Assembly (NCBI GenBank): GCA_017163975.1
Contig: JAFFSR010000265.1
Coordinates: forward strand, 558,001 to 622,000
Length of the DNA: 64,000 bases
Origin: Anastatus disparis
Taxonomy: Eukaryota > Arthropoda > Insecta > Hymenoptera > Eupelmidae
Direction: 5' to 3'
Part shown: positions 13,674-27,741 of the stretch, piece after piece
How the letters are laid out: every line of letters starts with the position of its first letter
How positions within the stretch are numbered: the stretch's first letter is position 1
Notes under the pieces: model-generated
Seen by the model: the letters and a program-made list of their open reading frames with translations, nothing else
Databases searched by the model: none
What the model was told of the DNA's origin: nothing
Program-made: the position numbers and the translations under genes

Positions 13674-13889
13674 ATGTCGAGAATCAGTATTATAAATGAA
13701 AAGGCAGCATTAGTCGGTTGCTTGACGCGCAGCAACGTTACAAGCGACACATTTGTTGTTGCGTTGCGCCGTTATTTAAGCTCTGTGTCATTAGTTACTG
13801 ACAAACAACAGCAGCAGCATCACGGCGATGATTATGATCGTCGTTGCCCCGTCGTTTCAGCCGAGAACAGTACGAGTTTAATGTTTTGA
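13674..13889 (+). CDS. possible small ORF or upstream ORF, 71 codons, unknown
   Basis: Starts at ATG in the context GGCGCCATGT (G at -3) and stays open for 71 codons with more GC than its surroundings. The product begins MSRISIINEKAALVGC, has a QQQQHH run followed by GDDYDRR at residues about 44-54, and ends STSLMF. No domain is recognised. It lies inside the GC-richer 12.4-16 kb region, so an upstream ORF in a 5' leader, a first coding exon or a chance frame are all possible. Confidence 0.18.
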   Translation: MSRISIINEKAALVGCLTRSNVTSDTFVVALRRYLSSVSLVTDKQQQQHHGDDYDRRCPVVSAENSTSLMF

Positions 13890-14570
13890 AGTGATTTATT
13901 GTTTTTTTTTCTTCGTCTATTATTAAATAAATAATACGTGTGTATAATGATAATTGGTTCGAAACCGTATCTTATCGTAATACATGAAAAATTACAGTGG
14001 GTGCATACGGAATAAAAAGAAAAGGAGACACGAAGAAAGAAGGGCACGCACAAGTTTTGTAATCGCGTTGAGTTTTAATTGTAAAACAAAAGGAAAGGTG
14101 TTGATAAAAAAAAGAAATTAAAATAAACCGAGGGAAAGAGTAAGGAAAGGTTTGGGTTGGTGAACGCCCCACGAAAGAGTCACACGACGACGGCGTGGTA
14201 GACTGGGAATAAAATAAAGGAGAACAAGTAAAAGAAGAATTAAGACAAAAGTTGTTTGGTTGAAGATCGAGCTACTTTATTTACATATAAGAAAAAAAAG
14301 TAGCCCGCACAAAGTCATGCCCTGATTATTTTTTTTTTTTTTAATTTTTTGTTTCTTGAGGGGAAAAATTCACAAGCAACTTCTTCATGTATCTCAACTG
14401 GCCTGACTTGTCGAGTGAGTAACAAGTGTGATTCTATCTATCTTTCTTACTCTCTAACGTTTTTTCTCTCTTTCTTTATATAACGTTAGTATATGTGTAT
14501 ATACGTACAGTATTTATTCTATATAGACTCGTACTAAAGTCTCCAATACATAGTTAAGGTAACCCACAAC

Positions 14571-14606
14571 TACGACGATGACGATGACGACGACGACTAC
14601 GACGAA
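14571..14606. repeat. GAC/GAT trinucleotide repeat
   Basis: Imperfect TACGACGATGACGATGACGA-type units over about 36 bp. No open frame uses it convincingly. Confidence 0.75.
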
Positions 14607-16100
14607 TGGCACTCCAACCCCCTATCGACGATCTCAATGTGCCTCTTTTTGCGCGCCTCTTTTATAATACTCTCTTTTTAGCCTTGTTGTCCGTATATAT
14701 ACTAGCTTACTTGAACATTTTTCTCGTTTTTATGTGTCTCAAATATACCTGACTTTTTTTTTATTTTCTCTCTTTCTTTTTCTATTACTTTTTTTGCCCC
14801 CTTTTTTGTAATCAGAAATACGTGTTATTACTTTTAAGTTTGATTTACGCTTGAGAAATGATGCCTCTTTTTTTGTCGGTAAACATTGAAGATATTTTTG
14901 TTGTTTAAAAAATAAGGGCTTCGGTGAATCTTTTTTTTAAAGAATGGGTTTTCTGATTAATAATAAAAGGAATATTTTGTATTAAAAAGAGTTAGTTAGT
15001 TAAACCTTTTACAATTAATAAAATTTCAAAAAGAAATATATTGCCCAGTAAAAAATTTAGTGAATATTAATGCTTAATTTTATTCTTTTGTTGTTAGTAA
15101 AAAATAATTATACACAAGACTTGTTCATCAAATGTAGTAAAAACATTTAATTAAATGATTAATCACATAAACGAAATATTATTATCGCAATGCAATAATA
15201 GTAGAACTGGAAATTTCTTATTATGTAATTTTTTAACAAATTAGTCAGTAATTTTTCATAAATTCTTTAACCATGAAAATTTCAATATTGTGTAGTCAGG
15301 TGAGTAAGTTTCGTTTCACATCGTACACCAAATATTAAAAAAAAATAAGGGGGATCGAATACATACATATACGTGGTTACGTGTTTGCGTTAAACAGAAA
15401 GTTAAGGTATATACAGTGCGTGTCCAACGTAGATTATAACAAAAGAAATTGTATATAGGGATGTGGGTAGAGGATATATATCTTGGGGACAATTGATTTT
15501 TCACGCAACGAGGAGAGGAAGGCTAAAAATGAAAAAATAAAAGAAAGAAAGAAAGGAAAGAAAAGGAATTGGATTTTTTTTTATTTCTTTTTCAGTTTTT
15601 TAACTATCAAATCTATAGTCGAATAACAAATATGCGTGAGATTGTAAAAATAATGTTGACATGGAAAAAAAAAAAAAACATTTATAATTTTTTTCTTCTT
15701 TTTTTGACTTTTGACTTTTGGATGATATATGCCCTTGGTACAAGTCGAGCATGTGTTTATCCAACGCAATATGTGTGCCAGCAGACAGAATTTGACATCG
15801 ATTACGCGGGTATCGTGATTTCTTTCTTTCTTTTTTTTTTAACTTACTTTCTCTCTCTCGTTTCTCCCCTTGTGTTTATAGCGAATGGACGGGACAATTT
15901 TTCTTTTTTTTTTTGCGTATTAGGTGACTTTGTCAAGGCGCAATATACACTGTGTATATATGTACACGTCTGGGCTGGTTATGTGTTTAGGAAAATTTTT
16001 ACTCTTTAAGCAAAAAGTGACTCAGGAGCTGTTTAAATTCTTCGTCTGCTGTAATAAATAATCCTTTTTTTTTCTTCGATATAATAAATATACTTTTTAT

Positions 16101-19100
16101 TTCAAGAAGATACTTTTTTCTTTTGTAAATCAAACATTGCGTGATTTTGAAAATTTTTACATTAAAATTTAAAAAATGTTTACACTGTAACAATTTGTTA
16201 AATAATAAAAACGTGTTTTAATTTTTTTTTTTTTTTACAAAGCTCAATTTAGAAAAAAAAAGCTAAAGAATAATAGCTCTAACAAGTACAACAAGTTTAT
16301 AACAGCTTGAAATTCAATATAACTAAACCGTTCCGTGTGGTGAGCGCGTGAAGTAATTTGCAAAACGTTCAAGTAATCAAGCTACTTTAATAATTAACGT
16401 TAAACTCACTCAACTTTCCATCTCTCGTATTCATAGTCCAATCGTTTTATAACATAAAAAAAGCTAAAAAAGAATTGAACATAAGAGGGAAAACAAGCTT
16501 CATAACGTTTCATCTAAAGCGTGGAACTTTCTTGTCTCTCGCGAGGATGTAGAAAAGCAAAAATTATTATTACGAGGCGAATTAATTCCCCCGGCGTTGA
16601 ATAAATTTAACAGCGCGAAGAAGCGCTTTAATGAATTCGAGCGAGGGGGAGCTAAAAAGAAGAAAGTCTTTTGCGTTGAGATAGGCTAATTGAAAGCCAA
16701 GCAAAATGAGTAAGCCTAATTCTTAAGGTATATCGTTGTCTCGGCTTAAACGTAATTGATGAATGGTAATTACAAAAAGAGGGAGTAGGTTGAATTTTTT
16801 AAATTTAAGCTGGCAAGTTTGGCTTTAATTATGCAGACGATTTTATCAGCTCTATCGCCTGGATGATATTATTTTGTCTGTAAAGCTCTTTTAAAAACGC
16901 CAAATTAATACTTGGGGATGATAAAATTTTTGTTATTCAAATTGAGCCATTAAAGTCGATAAACTCTTACTTTTTATTCTCCCTCTATTTCTTTTAATCC
17001 ATGAACAATGTAATTTCGTTCGAATCGTTGAATCTTCGAGTATCGCAAAACCACAAGTGAACAAGTTTGGAAAGATACGAGAAATTTAAAGAGATAAGTG
17101 AATTTTTTTGCTAGTTGACAAAAACTTAGATTATGTGTTTTCTGCTTCGCTTGAATGAATTTTTGAAAAATTGTATTCTTGAATAAACTTGCAATCCTTG
17201 ATAACAATATTTTTCAAATATAAGTATAAATTGAAAAAAATTTAAGTAGAAAATAAAAATTTTGCGATAGTAAAATTTTCTTATTACTCGCAAGTGAATC
17301 TACTTAAGCAAGTAAATACCCTTCGCTCTAAAACATTCTTAATTCCTTATCCATTAAGGAATAATTCGATTCTCGCGTTCAAGCGCGAAACGAAGGAAAA
17401 GTAAAAAAAAAAAATTAATTGACAAGAATTTATCCACTCAATCAAAGATAAAAGAAGAAGCGAAGAGGATCAATAATTAACGAATTGTTGAAAGCAATAT
17501 CCATTAGAAAAAAAAGGAAAAACAATTGAAAGATTTATGTACTTTTAATGCAATTTATATTCTTTTGTACTTTGTAAAAAATTGTATCTGCAACAAGTTT
17601 TATTAATACGAAAAAAAGAAAAGAAATTGGTTGCATCGAAAACAGCAGAATGTTAATGAATTGAAATTTCATGGATCTTCATATCGATTTTCCGTCTTAG
17701 GTATTTTTGCTTATTGGAATTATTTAAAAAGAGAGAATATAAAACAAAGAAGAAATTGAATTTACTTCGGATCAATATCGAGCGTATACGAGATGCATAA
17801 GTGCAATGGAAAATTTTTGCATTTTCCGAATAAGTTTTGAAAAATAATGAAATTTTATTTGCGCAAAATAATAATAAATACTTTCCGTTCAAATTGAAAT
17901 AAATTTAAAATTACTTTTAAAATATATACAAAATTCCACGGAAATTTCACTCGCGATAACCGTTAAATTCAATTTGCTATTTTTTATGTAGGTCAAAATG
18001 TTTTTTCCTCTTTTTGTATTTTTGAAAATATTTTCCAACAAAATTTCACAATGTTTAATAAAACGAGCAAAATATCATAAATTATTTTCACATCCGAAAC
18101 TTCGAATATACGGAAAATTCTAGCGAAACAAGATCTTGATAACTTTCTAAAATCTTTGAGCTAAAGTAAAATACAACTCTCGTGCTTAATTACTTAATAC
18201 CCCGAGAAACGCGTTATGTATAGAGAAATTTTCTTTGCTCTAACTATCTTTGATCGTAACAAACTTTTATTCATTTATATTTGACAAGCTTAAATTAAGT
18301 ATTTCGTTATGCATGCAAATGAGATTTCATTCAGGTTATTTGAGATAACGTACGTTATATTATTTATGAATTTTCTTCGTTTAACAAACACTCGTTAATC
18401 GTGAATTATGTTTACGTACGAGTTATTGGAGGTTGAATATTCTTTAGATTTATGATAATGATTTTATTGACGAATTAACTCGTAGATAATACAAAGGTTT
18501 TATGTGGTAAAAACGAGAGAATAAAAGACAGAAAAAAAGATATATGCGAGAGGGAGAAAAAAGGTAAAAAAATATCGTTTGTTCAGGAAGGATAACCGAG
18601 AAAAGTTCAGTTGTTGGTCCGTCGCTTAATGCATCAAGGGAGGCGTAGGTGGAGCAGGAGCAGGAAGAGGAAATGAATTTATAGGGTGAATGTGGGAGAC
18701 GTGGTCGGAGGTAAAACGTAACTCACACGTTGTTTTTGGAAGTTTTGTTTTCAGGTTCTGCGGGACAAAAGTCGTGAATTCTAGGCAAGAGTTGGTTATA
18801 ACGATTTATACGTACGTGGATGATTAAAGCTCGTAATACAATAGAAAGGTGTATATCATAATATTTGCATGTTAATTCGTTCGGTTCAATTGCGAGATAT
18901 AAATTGTAAAAATTTTTTATTTCAAAATTCTAAATTGCATATTACAGTTGTAATAAATTTTACTTACTCTTGGAGTATATGGATATTTTTACTCCTAAAA
19001 GAAAATTTTTTTATTTAACAGCACAATAGAGTTTATTTTTAATTAAAAAATTGAATTTACTTAATACACGTCTTTAATTTAAACATATTTTCGCGTGATT

Positions 19101-22100
19101 CTCACAAAGATAGCTAAAAGATTTTTTACTGGGAGCAAAATCATGAAATTCTCAAATTCAAAGGCTATAGTGCCAAAAAATTTGAGCTTTTAATGCAAAT
19201 AATCTATTATTTCAGTGTGCTTAAACTTTAAGTTTTGAAATTCGCTTAACGTAATATTATTTAATATTATTATGATTATGTAATATTATATGATTATGTA
19301 GTATTATACGATCATGCAATATTACACGACAATGTTAAATAACAAAGTATTATTTGTCATTTATCCAATTTTAAGCTTCTTCATTCTTGAAAAATAATTC
19401 TCATCAAAATTATCATAGTATTAAACTAATCCAATTCATTAAAATGAAAAATAGCAGAGTCATTATAACGTCGTTAAAATGAAAACAAAGAAAATTTTGT
19501 TTTCGTTCTAATCCCGTAAAATTAAAATTTTTGCTTTCTCACGGAGAGGAGCTTTACGGTAGTAACAAAAACAGTTTTTAAAGTAACGTTTTAGAGACTT
19601 GTTTTGAAAGATTAAAAATCAAAATACACCGTTTCGAGGATATCTATGCGTGTGCGCGTGCGTTCGATTCTTTATGAGTCGTAATTTTTATCTTTGATTA
19701 AGTTGATGCATTCATATTTTATATCATTTTTATGATTTTTTTTAAAAATAAACATTTTTTAAGAAAAAGTAAAGATTATACAATCTATCAAATTCTCTAA
19801 GTATGAAGGCACACGCATCAACTCGTAAACACGCATACGCAATAAGCAAATAGTGAATTGTGATTCGTAATTTTGCCATAAAAATAAGTAATAACCTTCA
19901 CAAGATAGAGTACTTTTTAGGTTAAATAAATCTGATGATTTTAAGTAAGATAAGTTTTACTTATCTTGAATAATTCGAGATTAAGTAAAATAGCTATTTT
20001 ATATACTTTTTAATTATTCTAAGCGTAAAATTTGGAAATTCGATAAATTCACGAAAATTTACGAGTTTTATGTAAATTACATATAAAATCAAAACTTATT
20101 TGATAATGTTACCTTTTTATTTGCTTTTAAAATAACATCTGAACTTATTTCTTGATTTTGTAAAACTTTTAGCCATGTCAGGCCAATATACCATATTTTT
20201 TTTCTATCTTGCAGGCAATAATGATATTGAAATTTCAAAAGTTACGCGGAATCACTAAAATATTATTTTTTTTCAAGTAATCTTTATTTTTATTGAAGAA
20301 AAAATTTTCATATTATTGATGACGTAATTTTTAGTTAAATTTCCAATAAGTATGCTATCAAATAACCTTTTTAACAACATATAGGGCACCTGTCTATAAA
20401 GTTCGATGATAATGAATAGGTTTATCAATATTGTCGCTACGAAATTACAAGCTAGAAACTTATTTAAAAATTTTATCTTTTTTTTCAACAAAATATGAAA
20501 TGACTTTTTGTTTCGATCGTTAAATTATAAAACTACTGTTCGAGACGTCTAAATACCAATATATTGATAACCATTCCTCATGCTGATAACGTGAAACAAA
20601 TTCCTAAAATAATATTCAACAAAAAAGTATAATATCAATAAAAAATTTTTTTCTTCAAATTAACAAGATCATTATTTTTGCAATAATTATCCATTGTTGT
20701 AAGTAAGAAGTTTATAGTTTTCCAAGAATAAGTCAGGCATTAATAATGGTATAGTTATAGATGGCTGACAACATACGTCTGTTACTACTTACACTACCCT
20801 GTTTATTGTTTCGGTTTCATTTTTAGAAATAATTTTAATGTTATTAACGTATCATAGCTTTATAAATATTCATAAAAAATTACATTATGGTAACAATATT
20901 ATTTTTAAACAAACGTAGGCGAAATTCTTAAGCTTAACGGGAAAAAGTAGAAAAAAGTTAAATTAATTTCCATATAAATATTTTAGTCGCAATATATTAT
21001 TTTTTAAAGTACGACAGATATTTTTCTGACTTTCCTTTTCTCATGATATACGCTGTCATTTTATTTTTCCTTTCGTTTATTTTCTTTTTTTTTTCAAAAA
21101 ACGTTTTTCTTATCCCATAAAGAATGGTATAAATTACCGTTTCCTATTGCTGCCGGAAATCCTAGATCCCCCTTGGGTACTTTACTTTTCTACTCTTACT
21201 TCTGTCGCTTCGTCGAAAAATTGCATTTTAAGCTTTTATTATGACAGGGGAAAGAAGTATACGTTTATAAGCGCTTTTATTTCTTTATAACTGCTTTTTT
21301 TTTATTCAATATGTAGAAACGGATTTACAAACCATTAAACATTTACGCCCGACAAACGGCATAAAATTTATTTATAAAAATAAAATTGCGCAGCTTGTGT
21401 TGATTTTTCATAAATCTAATGGAAAACATTATATTATGTATGGATTTCATGCGTATATCTAAAAAAAGATTCAAACAAAAAATCATTACAGCTTGTGATT
21501 TCAGTTGCTGTTTAATTTTTTTAATTAAAAGTTACAAACATATATAATGAAATAATATGTGGTTTTGTTAACTGACTATGCATTTATACAAAGTTTTCAC
21601 GTAAAGGTAATTACAAACTCAAAATTTCATCAAACATATGAAATGAAAAGTTTTTACTATAATTTTAACGGTTTCCAACAACAAATTTATGTATTAAAAA
21701 ATAACTTTTTTCCACTTTGATGTTCTTAAAAAAGAACAAGTGTTATGTTATCGAAAAAATTACACGCGTCTGTAAATCGGATTTTTCGAATTAAGAAGAA
21801 ATTTTTTTTATCGGAGGGCTTAGTTTTTTTGATTATGGATATTTATTTTCAATGTTTTCATTTATAATTATTGTAAATATTTGAAATCTTAAAATGTCTT
21901 AAAAAGTTTAAATAATTCTATTTGCTTATATTCAAATATTTAAATTATTAATGTTTTTGTTAGTAAGTTTTCTTCTAATTATTGATTTACTAAATTAATG
22001 TGTCAAAAGATTGCGAGAATATCATTTCACTACTAATATATCATTATTTTGTAAACCTTTTAGATATGAGATATAGACATGAAATTTCATGTTAGATCTC

Positions 22101-23197
22101 ACATGAGATTTTTCAATAGGGGTTATCTGCTTATTTTTAAATAGCAATGAATAAATAGTTTTCGCAACGAATAAATGGAAACATTGCCAATTCAACTTCT
22201 CAAGACAGAATCTCACTTACTAAAAAACAAAAATTTTTTTTCAATTCATTATAGAACCAAAATATGAATACTTCAAAAATTGGAAATGTAAATAGACTCA
22301 CTTTACTTGGTTAATGAGATACGCAACCTCCGAGTCAAAAGTTTTTTTCTCCTCTTTCATAAAAGAAATATCTCAGCAGGAAAGAAATCATAGAACCGTC
22401 GAAAGATATGGATTTCATTTCAAATATCAAGGAAAATTTTATTCAGGATTCAATTTTCTAAAAATCAACTAAAATTTGAAATTTTAATAAACTTTGCATT
22501 TGTGCGGTTTGAATTCTTTAGTTTTTAATAACATGAAAATTCTAGCAGATCTTGAAAAATGCGATAAAAGCAAAATTTCTTCATTTATTTATTTATTCAA
22601 ATTTTCAATACTTATAAAAAATTATTTATATTCTACATTATTATAAATGCAATATACGTATAGGTTTCTAATGTTAATTTCTACCACTTTTATATAAGTA
22701 AATTTACTATATAAATTAAAATAATGAATTAAAATGTAATTCGTAGATCCATTAATTTTATAAATAGTTAAAGCGATCGCGTGTATGATAATAATTAAAC
22801 AATAAAAGTTAAATAAATTAGCGTTATCATCTTTTATAATATTTACGAGCGCTAAAAACTTTAACATTAAAGAGATAGAAAAATCTTAATATCATATCAA
22901 CAAACAAACAATTATAAGCTAATAAATAATTACAGTTGAAACAATAAATTCAAAACGTTGAAATATACCATCCCGTAATAAATACCACAAACATTACTCG
23001 GTTTAATTATCAAGCATCAGTTAATCATGGAGAAATTTGGGTTCTTGCGTTACAATAATAATATCATGAAAATTTTGGTCTTTCATATCCTGAGCTTTGA
23101 ATTCTCCGCGACTGATTAATGGATTCCCTTAAAAATTAAATTTAATTATGTTTACGATGCGTACCGCAAACTGATGCATATTTTTTCCTACATTTCC
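16101..23197. other. AT-rich desert with two GC-richer islands
   Basis: Island one (about 16540-16730) contains AATTAATTCCCCCGGCGTTG and AGCGCGAAGAAGCGC, with homeodomain-type TAAT cores. Island two (about 18580-18800) has AGGAGCAGGAGCAGG and TTGTTTTCAGGTTCTG, the latter an acceptor-like string. No exon could be assembled around either. An 18-bp tandem repeat sits at 19251-19334. The remainder is A/T-rich with no supported feature. Confidence 0.4.
19251..19334. repeat. minisatellite, 18-bp unit, about four diverged copies
   Basis: Successive units of the type TAATATTATATGATTATG are seen at about 19261, 19281, 19299 and 19317, changing to TAGTATTATACGATCATG and CAATATTACACGACAATG. Divergence rises toward the right end, so it is an old array. 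Confidence 0.7.
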
Positions 23198-23432
23198 TTA
23201 ACCCTCATAGTCTAAATTGACACCAGTGTGTTTTTTGATTAAATAGTGTTTTCAGAAAAACTTTATTTGTTAATAACAATGATTATAAACAAATAAACTT
23301 TTTCCATTAAAATAAAGGACATTACCGATCCCTCGGAAAATTTCCAAAAAAATCATTAGATTAAAACTTTTTTTATTAAAAAAAATAACAGTAATATAAA
23401 AGAACAATCGAAGTGTGCAGTTTGAGGGATAA
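23198..23432. mobile_element. decayed piggyBac-like MITE, about 235 bp
   Basis: The left end is TTAACCCTCA. The right end, read inward on the minus strand, is TTATCCCTCAAACTGCACAC. So 9 of the first 10 bases match, with the TTAA target degraded to TTAT on one side. The right end resembles the left end of the element at 26770 (CCCTTCAAACTGCA). The interior is A/T-rich and non-coding. TTAA plus CCC termini are characteristic of piggyBac-superfamily elements; assignment here rests on the termini only. Confidence 0.45.
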
Positions 23433-26400
23433 AAACCTAACGTAAGTTCAACGAAAAACAATTTTTTCTTAAAATTTTAATAAAAGTGTTTAGACGATGT
23501 ACCTAACAAATTAATAAATTTTCACAAAAGATCACGAAGCGGTTAATGTACTTTTATGATTCATAACGCGTTAAATTTTAACGACGGTAAAACTTCTCGC
23601 TGTTAAACGCAAATGATGTATAGTGTTTTCAATAATAGAATCAAACGCTGAATGCTTTCTGAAAATTGTTATCGAAAATAATCAATAGCTAAACAGTTTT
23701 AAAAGTACCTATTTACTTATAGCCTCGTACTTCTGCGCTCAACGTTGACAATATAAATTATTGAGATTCTAAGAAAAAAAAATAAGTCGATTTTAAACGG
23801 AAAATAATAAAAATTGTGATATGATAATCCGTATAAAATTAATTTTTTTTACTATCAATAATTAGTTTATAAATATAGTGAAATTTAAATTTTTTACCAT
23901 TGCCATGTTATAAAATTATAAATACTTCATAAGTTTAATTATTTTCGGTATTTTATATGAAAATCTAAACTATACTTGGTTAACTATTTGCGAATTTAAA
24001 ATGACATATGTTAAATTAGTAAATGGAATGTTTTCAATTCCCGTGCGTTCCATGTCTATTAAATTTTGCTCAAACAACACGTATACTTTTTCTCATCCCT
24101 TTTTTCATTATCTCGAATTTCTCGTTCTCTTGCTTGTAATAAATATTTTTCCTTCGTAATATTTAGATGTATATGCTCTTTCTTTCTTGATTGTCAGTAG
24201 CGCGCGTAGCAAGAGGCAAAAAAATAGGTCGACTGAAAAAGAAAAGAAAGGAAGAAGAAAATAAAAGATAAACAAACTCGAATATAACAAAGATATATAG
24301 AAATGTTTAGAAGGTATGCGAGGAATCTTCTCACCGACAAATATCCAAAACAGACTTGAATGTACCAGAGAATGTTTTTACCATGTTTCTTTTATTTTTT
24401 TTTCCTTTTTCCTTTTTATTTCAGCGAAAACTTCAATCCTAAGAAGTTTTAGAATTACTTAAAAGCTTCTTGCGTTGTATTATTTGTGGGTTATTGAAAT
24501 ATCCAATTTCTCCTGGCTGAATATTAAAAATATTACCAATTTTATGTAACTTTTGAATTCATTTTTTTCTCTCTGCCTATATATACATCGAAATGTAATT
24601 TAAGTTTTCGAAATTATAGAACCAAAAGTTTCGCATTATTCAGACCCATATTTTAACTTTTTAAACTTTTTTTAAAACATGTCATACATATATGATGCAT
24701 TTGCCCACGTATACACGTTCAGTCGGATATATTTTTTATCCGTTTTAGTTCGCGCAAGTAAAATAACTTCAAATATTTATTTAATGCTTATATTCGAGGC
24801 AAATATTTATTGTTGTTTAAGTGGAAAAAAAAAATCTAGTTTCTGCGTAAAATCAGAGCGCTAACTATCTCAAAGTAAAATATCAATTAGTTTGAACAAA
24901 CAAGATCAAATAATTGTGATCAAATGAATTTGAATTCTCAGCATGATTATGCAAATGTTTGCCGCGGCAAGTTATTAAAGCAAGAAAAAAGAATATTATT
25001 AAAAGTTTATCAAACATTAAAGTTTTTCTCTTTTTTTTCTCGACGTAAACACGGCAATTAATAAAACCGCACACAACTTGCTCGCTCGTTGGAAAATCGA
25101 TGAAGAACATTTTCTCGATGTTATATAATATTAATACAAATATAGTAAGCTACATGTGAAACTTATTTTTCTTATATAATGAAAAAAAGCTTTTTATAGA
25201 AAAATAAAACTTTTTTTGTTAAGAATTACTAATTATTTTGACTTATGTGTACAATGTTATTATTGTTATTTTATCATATGATTGTTCACGTGCAACATCA
25301 TAAAAGCGATAAACGATATAAAAAGGCCACCTTATTAAACGTTATAATATATTTTATGTAATATTAATTATTGATACGATATCTATTTGTGACTCATTGC
25401 GCACGAACAAATATTCGACTTACCAAACTTTCTGACGAAAATAATAACAATAAAATTTTATATATATGCCGAAAAATCGATAAGAAAATTTGGAAAAAAA
25501 ATAATTCTTTATCCGAAAGTATTTTTCTCCCAGCGAAACGTCATCGTAGATCATTCAATCGTCCTTGAAATGGACTAGTCTATTCTACTTAAAAAACTTG
25601 TAAAATCAAAAAAAAGAAAAAAAGGAAAAAAAATGCCAGCAAAGAAAAAGACGCTCGCGTAGGCCATTTTCCAATGGCTTAAAGCCTTGCCAAGGCTTGA
25701 CCTATCTTCTCTTTGATAGAAAGCTCGCTCTTCATCTAGTGATGAAAATTTTGCTCTACACCCAGCCGCCTTTGACACTTTCTAGATTTTTTTTTACTCT
25801 CTCTCCTTTCATACTACTTGTTTCCTCTAACTTTCTTCTTCTCTGTCTTTCTCTTTCTCTTTCCGGTCTGGTTTTTAGCACGATGCTGGGGATTCTATAC
25901 TTGAAAACGTGTTTCACACGTCACCTTGGCAACGACGCAATTTAATGCAGAAGTGGAAAATACATATATATGTATATAGATGAAATAAGAAAAGTTTTAT
26001 TGAAAGGAGTGAATGAGGGAAGGATCGATGCCACTTCGTTTAACACGAAAATATGATGGTCTGTTTATATTACTCGTTTTCTCCATTTCTTATCTTTTTT
26101 TTATTCTTATTTTCTTTCTCTCCCTCTTTCTTTCTTCGTCGTTATTCTTGATGGCAAAATCTTTTTTTTCTGTTTTTTCGACGCTATAGATCTCAAAGAT
26201 TTTTTTTTTTTTCGTCCGAGCGTTGAGCATTAAGCGACGTGTAATTTCAAGCGTCGCTGCCTCGTTATTACGAAAGAAATGCATCAGGGAAAGGTTGTCG
26301 CGCGAGAAATATAAAAAAAAAAGAAAAACAGAACCTCGATAAGAATTCAAATTAAGCTTGTCGTTCATTCGCACTCTTTTGCGCAGGCAACTTTGATCTG

Positions 26401-26769
26401 TCAATTTCACATAAATAATAATAGCTTAGATTGGTAATTTTAGATTTTTATATTAAAAAAATCGATTTATATTTTCTGTTTGCAAAAAAATTTATTAAGT
26501 TCAGCGATCTTGATGAATTATACATGTAAATTTTTATTATTCAGTAAAAAGTTATTGCTTTAAATATCTTTCTTGAATATCTTAACATTATGAATTATTA
26601 TAACACTAATAAGCTTGTAATATATTTATACTGTCGACGCTATTGTTTTATTTCACGATACTAATTTTAAATATTGTTTAAATTTTTATTTTATCAAATC
26701 TAGTTTTTATATGCTTCTTATAGTATAACATTTTGAGTTATGAATTGATTCATAAAGGAAAACAGAATA
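23433..26769. other. AT-rich DNA with a polypyrimidine/CpG island at about 25.6-26.4 kb
   Basis: At about 25680-25960 and 26080-26400, CT-rich runs, GCGTCGCTGCCTCG and short open frames on both strands appear. None carries a known domain. The rest is featureless A/T-rich sequence. Confidence 0.4.
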
Positions 26770-26993
26770 TTAACCCTTCAAACTGCAACGGGTAGATTTG
26801 ACCCATAGCCAAATTAAAGCTTCGAGGATGCTTTTAAAATTAAGCCTCTTTCAAACAATGTTAATAATGAACTATTTATACAAAACTATTTGCACCTCGT
26901 AGTAGACGAAACGTGGGTGTCGAATAATTGGCCGTTCGATATCCAGTTTTCGCTCTGCGTAATTCTACCAAAGTTTGCGGTTTGCGGGGTTGA
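26770..26993. mobile_element. decayed piggyBac-like MITE, about 224 bp
   Basis: The left end is TTAACCCTTCAAACTGCAAC. The right end, read inward on the minus strand, is TCAACCCCGCAAACCGCAAA, matching about 15 of 20 bases. The right-hand target reads TTGA, one change from TTAA. Next to the left terminus is a GGGTAGATTTGACCC palindrome, a subterminal layout I recall from other TTAA MITEs of insects. Non-coding. Confidence 0.5.
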
Positions 26994-27741
26994 TTGCGAT
27001 TCTTATGTAAACAATTTTTCGTTTTTTTTTCAATTTCAAAGGGTAAAACTAAGCTTGTAAAACTTGAATTTTAATTATTTTGAAATACATATATTTTTTG
27101 TAACCGAAATAATAATGTTACCATAAAATGAATAACAATAGGTAGACATTTGAAATCTTCAAATTTTAATGATTAGAATAAATATTAACATGTGCAATCT
27201 ATTATTTTAGGCTGTTAAAACTTATTATTACAAGATAGTCAAAATCTGAGCTTTGTAAGGTAGCTGTTTTCTTTGTCAGCTGTTATTTTATAAATATTAT
27301 TTTTGAAATTTAAGAAAATTAAATATTTTAATTTTATATTTTAACGGTTAAATGAAGAAATTAGAAAAATTAGTATTGATATTCCAAAAATTTATTTCTC
27401 GTAAATTATTGGATGTTATTGATTTGTTTATGCACTCTGAAAATATTGTGCTTGGTTTTGAAATTCTCTTTAGTTTATGAATATTTTTCATGTCCGCAAA
27501 TTATTGAAGAAAGCGTTTACAATAATAAAAAATTACAAACATTTATCCACTGTTTCGTATCTCAACTAGCTATAAACTAGCTTCGAAGTGCAATAAAATT
27601 ATACTATTTTAAGTAAAAAAAATATAATAGATTAAGTATTTATAATAAAATAAATTCTGCATCGAGTATTATATTTTATTTCCAATACAAAGAAAGAGCT
27701 TTGAAGAAGTTTAGCATTAAAAAAAATCTTTTTATTTTTTT
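26994..27741. other. AT-rich non-coding DNA
   Basis: No open frame, RNA gene or repeat is supported here. Confidence 0.6.

Larger units (their letters stand above)
12401..16100. promoter_or_regulatory. extended GC-richer region, possible promoter/5'-UTR of an unseen gene
   Basis: The longest compositional anomaly in the desert. In order it holds: an AGGAGG purine tract (about 12470-12530); a (CT)10 run at 12628-12649; a GCGCGCGCGC run at 12931-12940; a pyrimidine tract at 13100-13180; an AGC/GCAG-rich block with two CAGCTG E-boxes and a 7-bp-stem hairpin at 13308-13326; a possible small ORF at 13674; a donor-like GTGAGTAAC at 14415; and a GAC/GAT trinucleotide repeat at 14571-14606. Insect developmental genes often have such long repeat-rich 5' leaders, but no coding exon was identified. 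The open frame at 15569-16009 is low-complexity Phe/Leu and starts on TTG, so it is not called. Confidence 0.3.

Noticed and set aside
15569..16009. 146-codon Phe/Leu-rich open frame
   Set aside because: It starts on TTG, follows T-rich low-complexity DNA and shows no domain.
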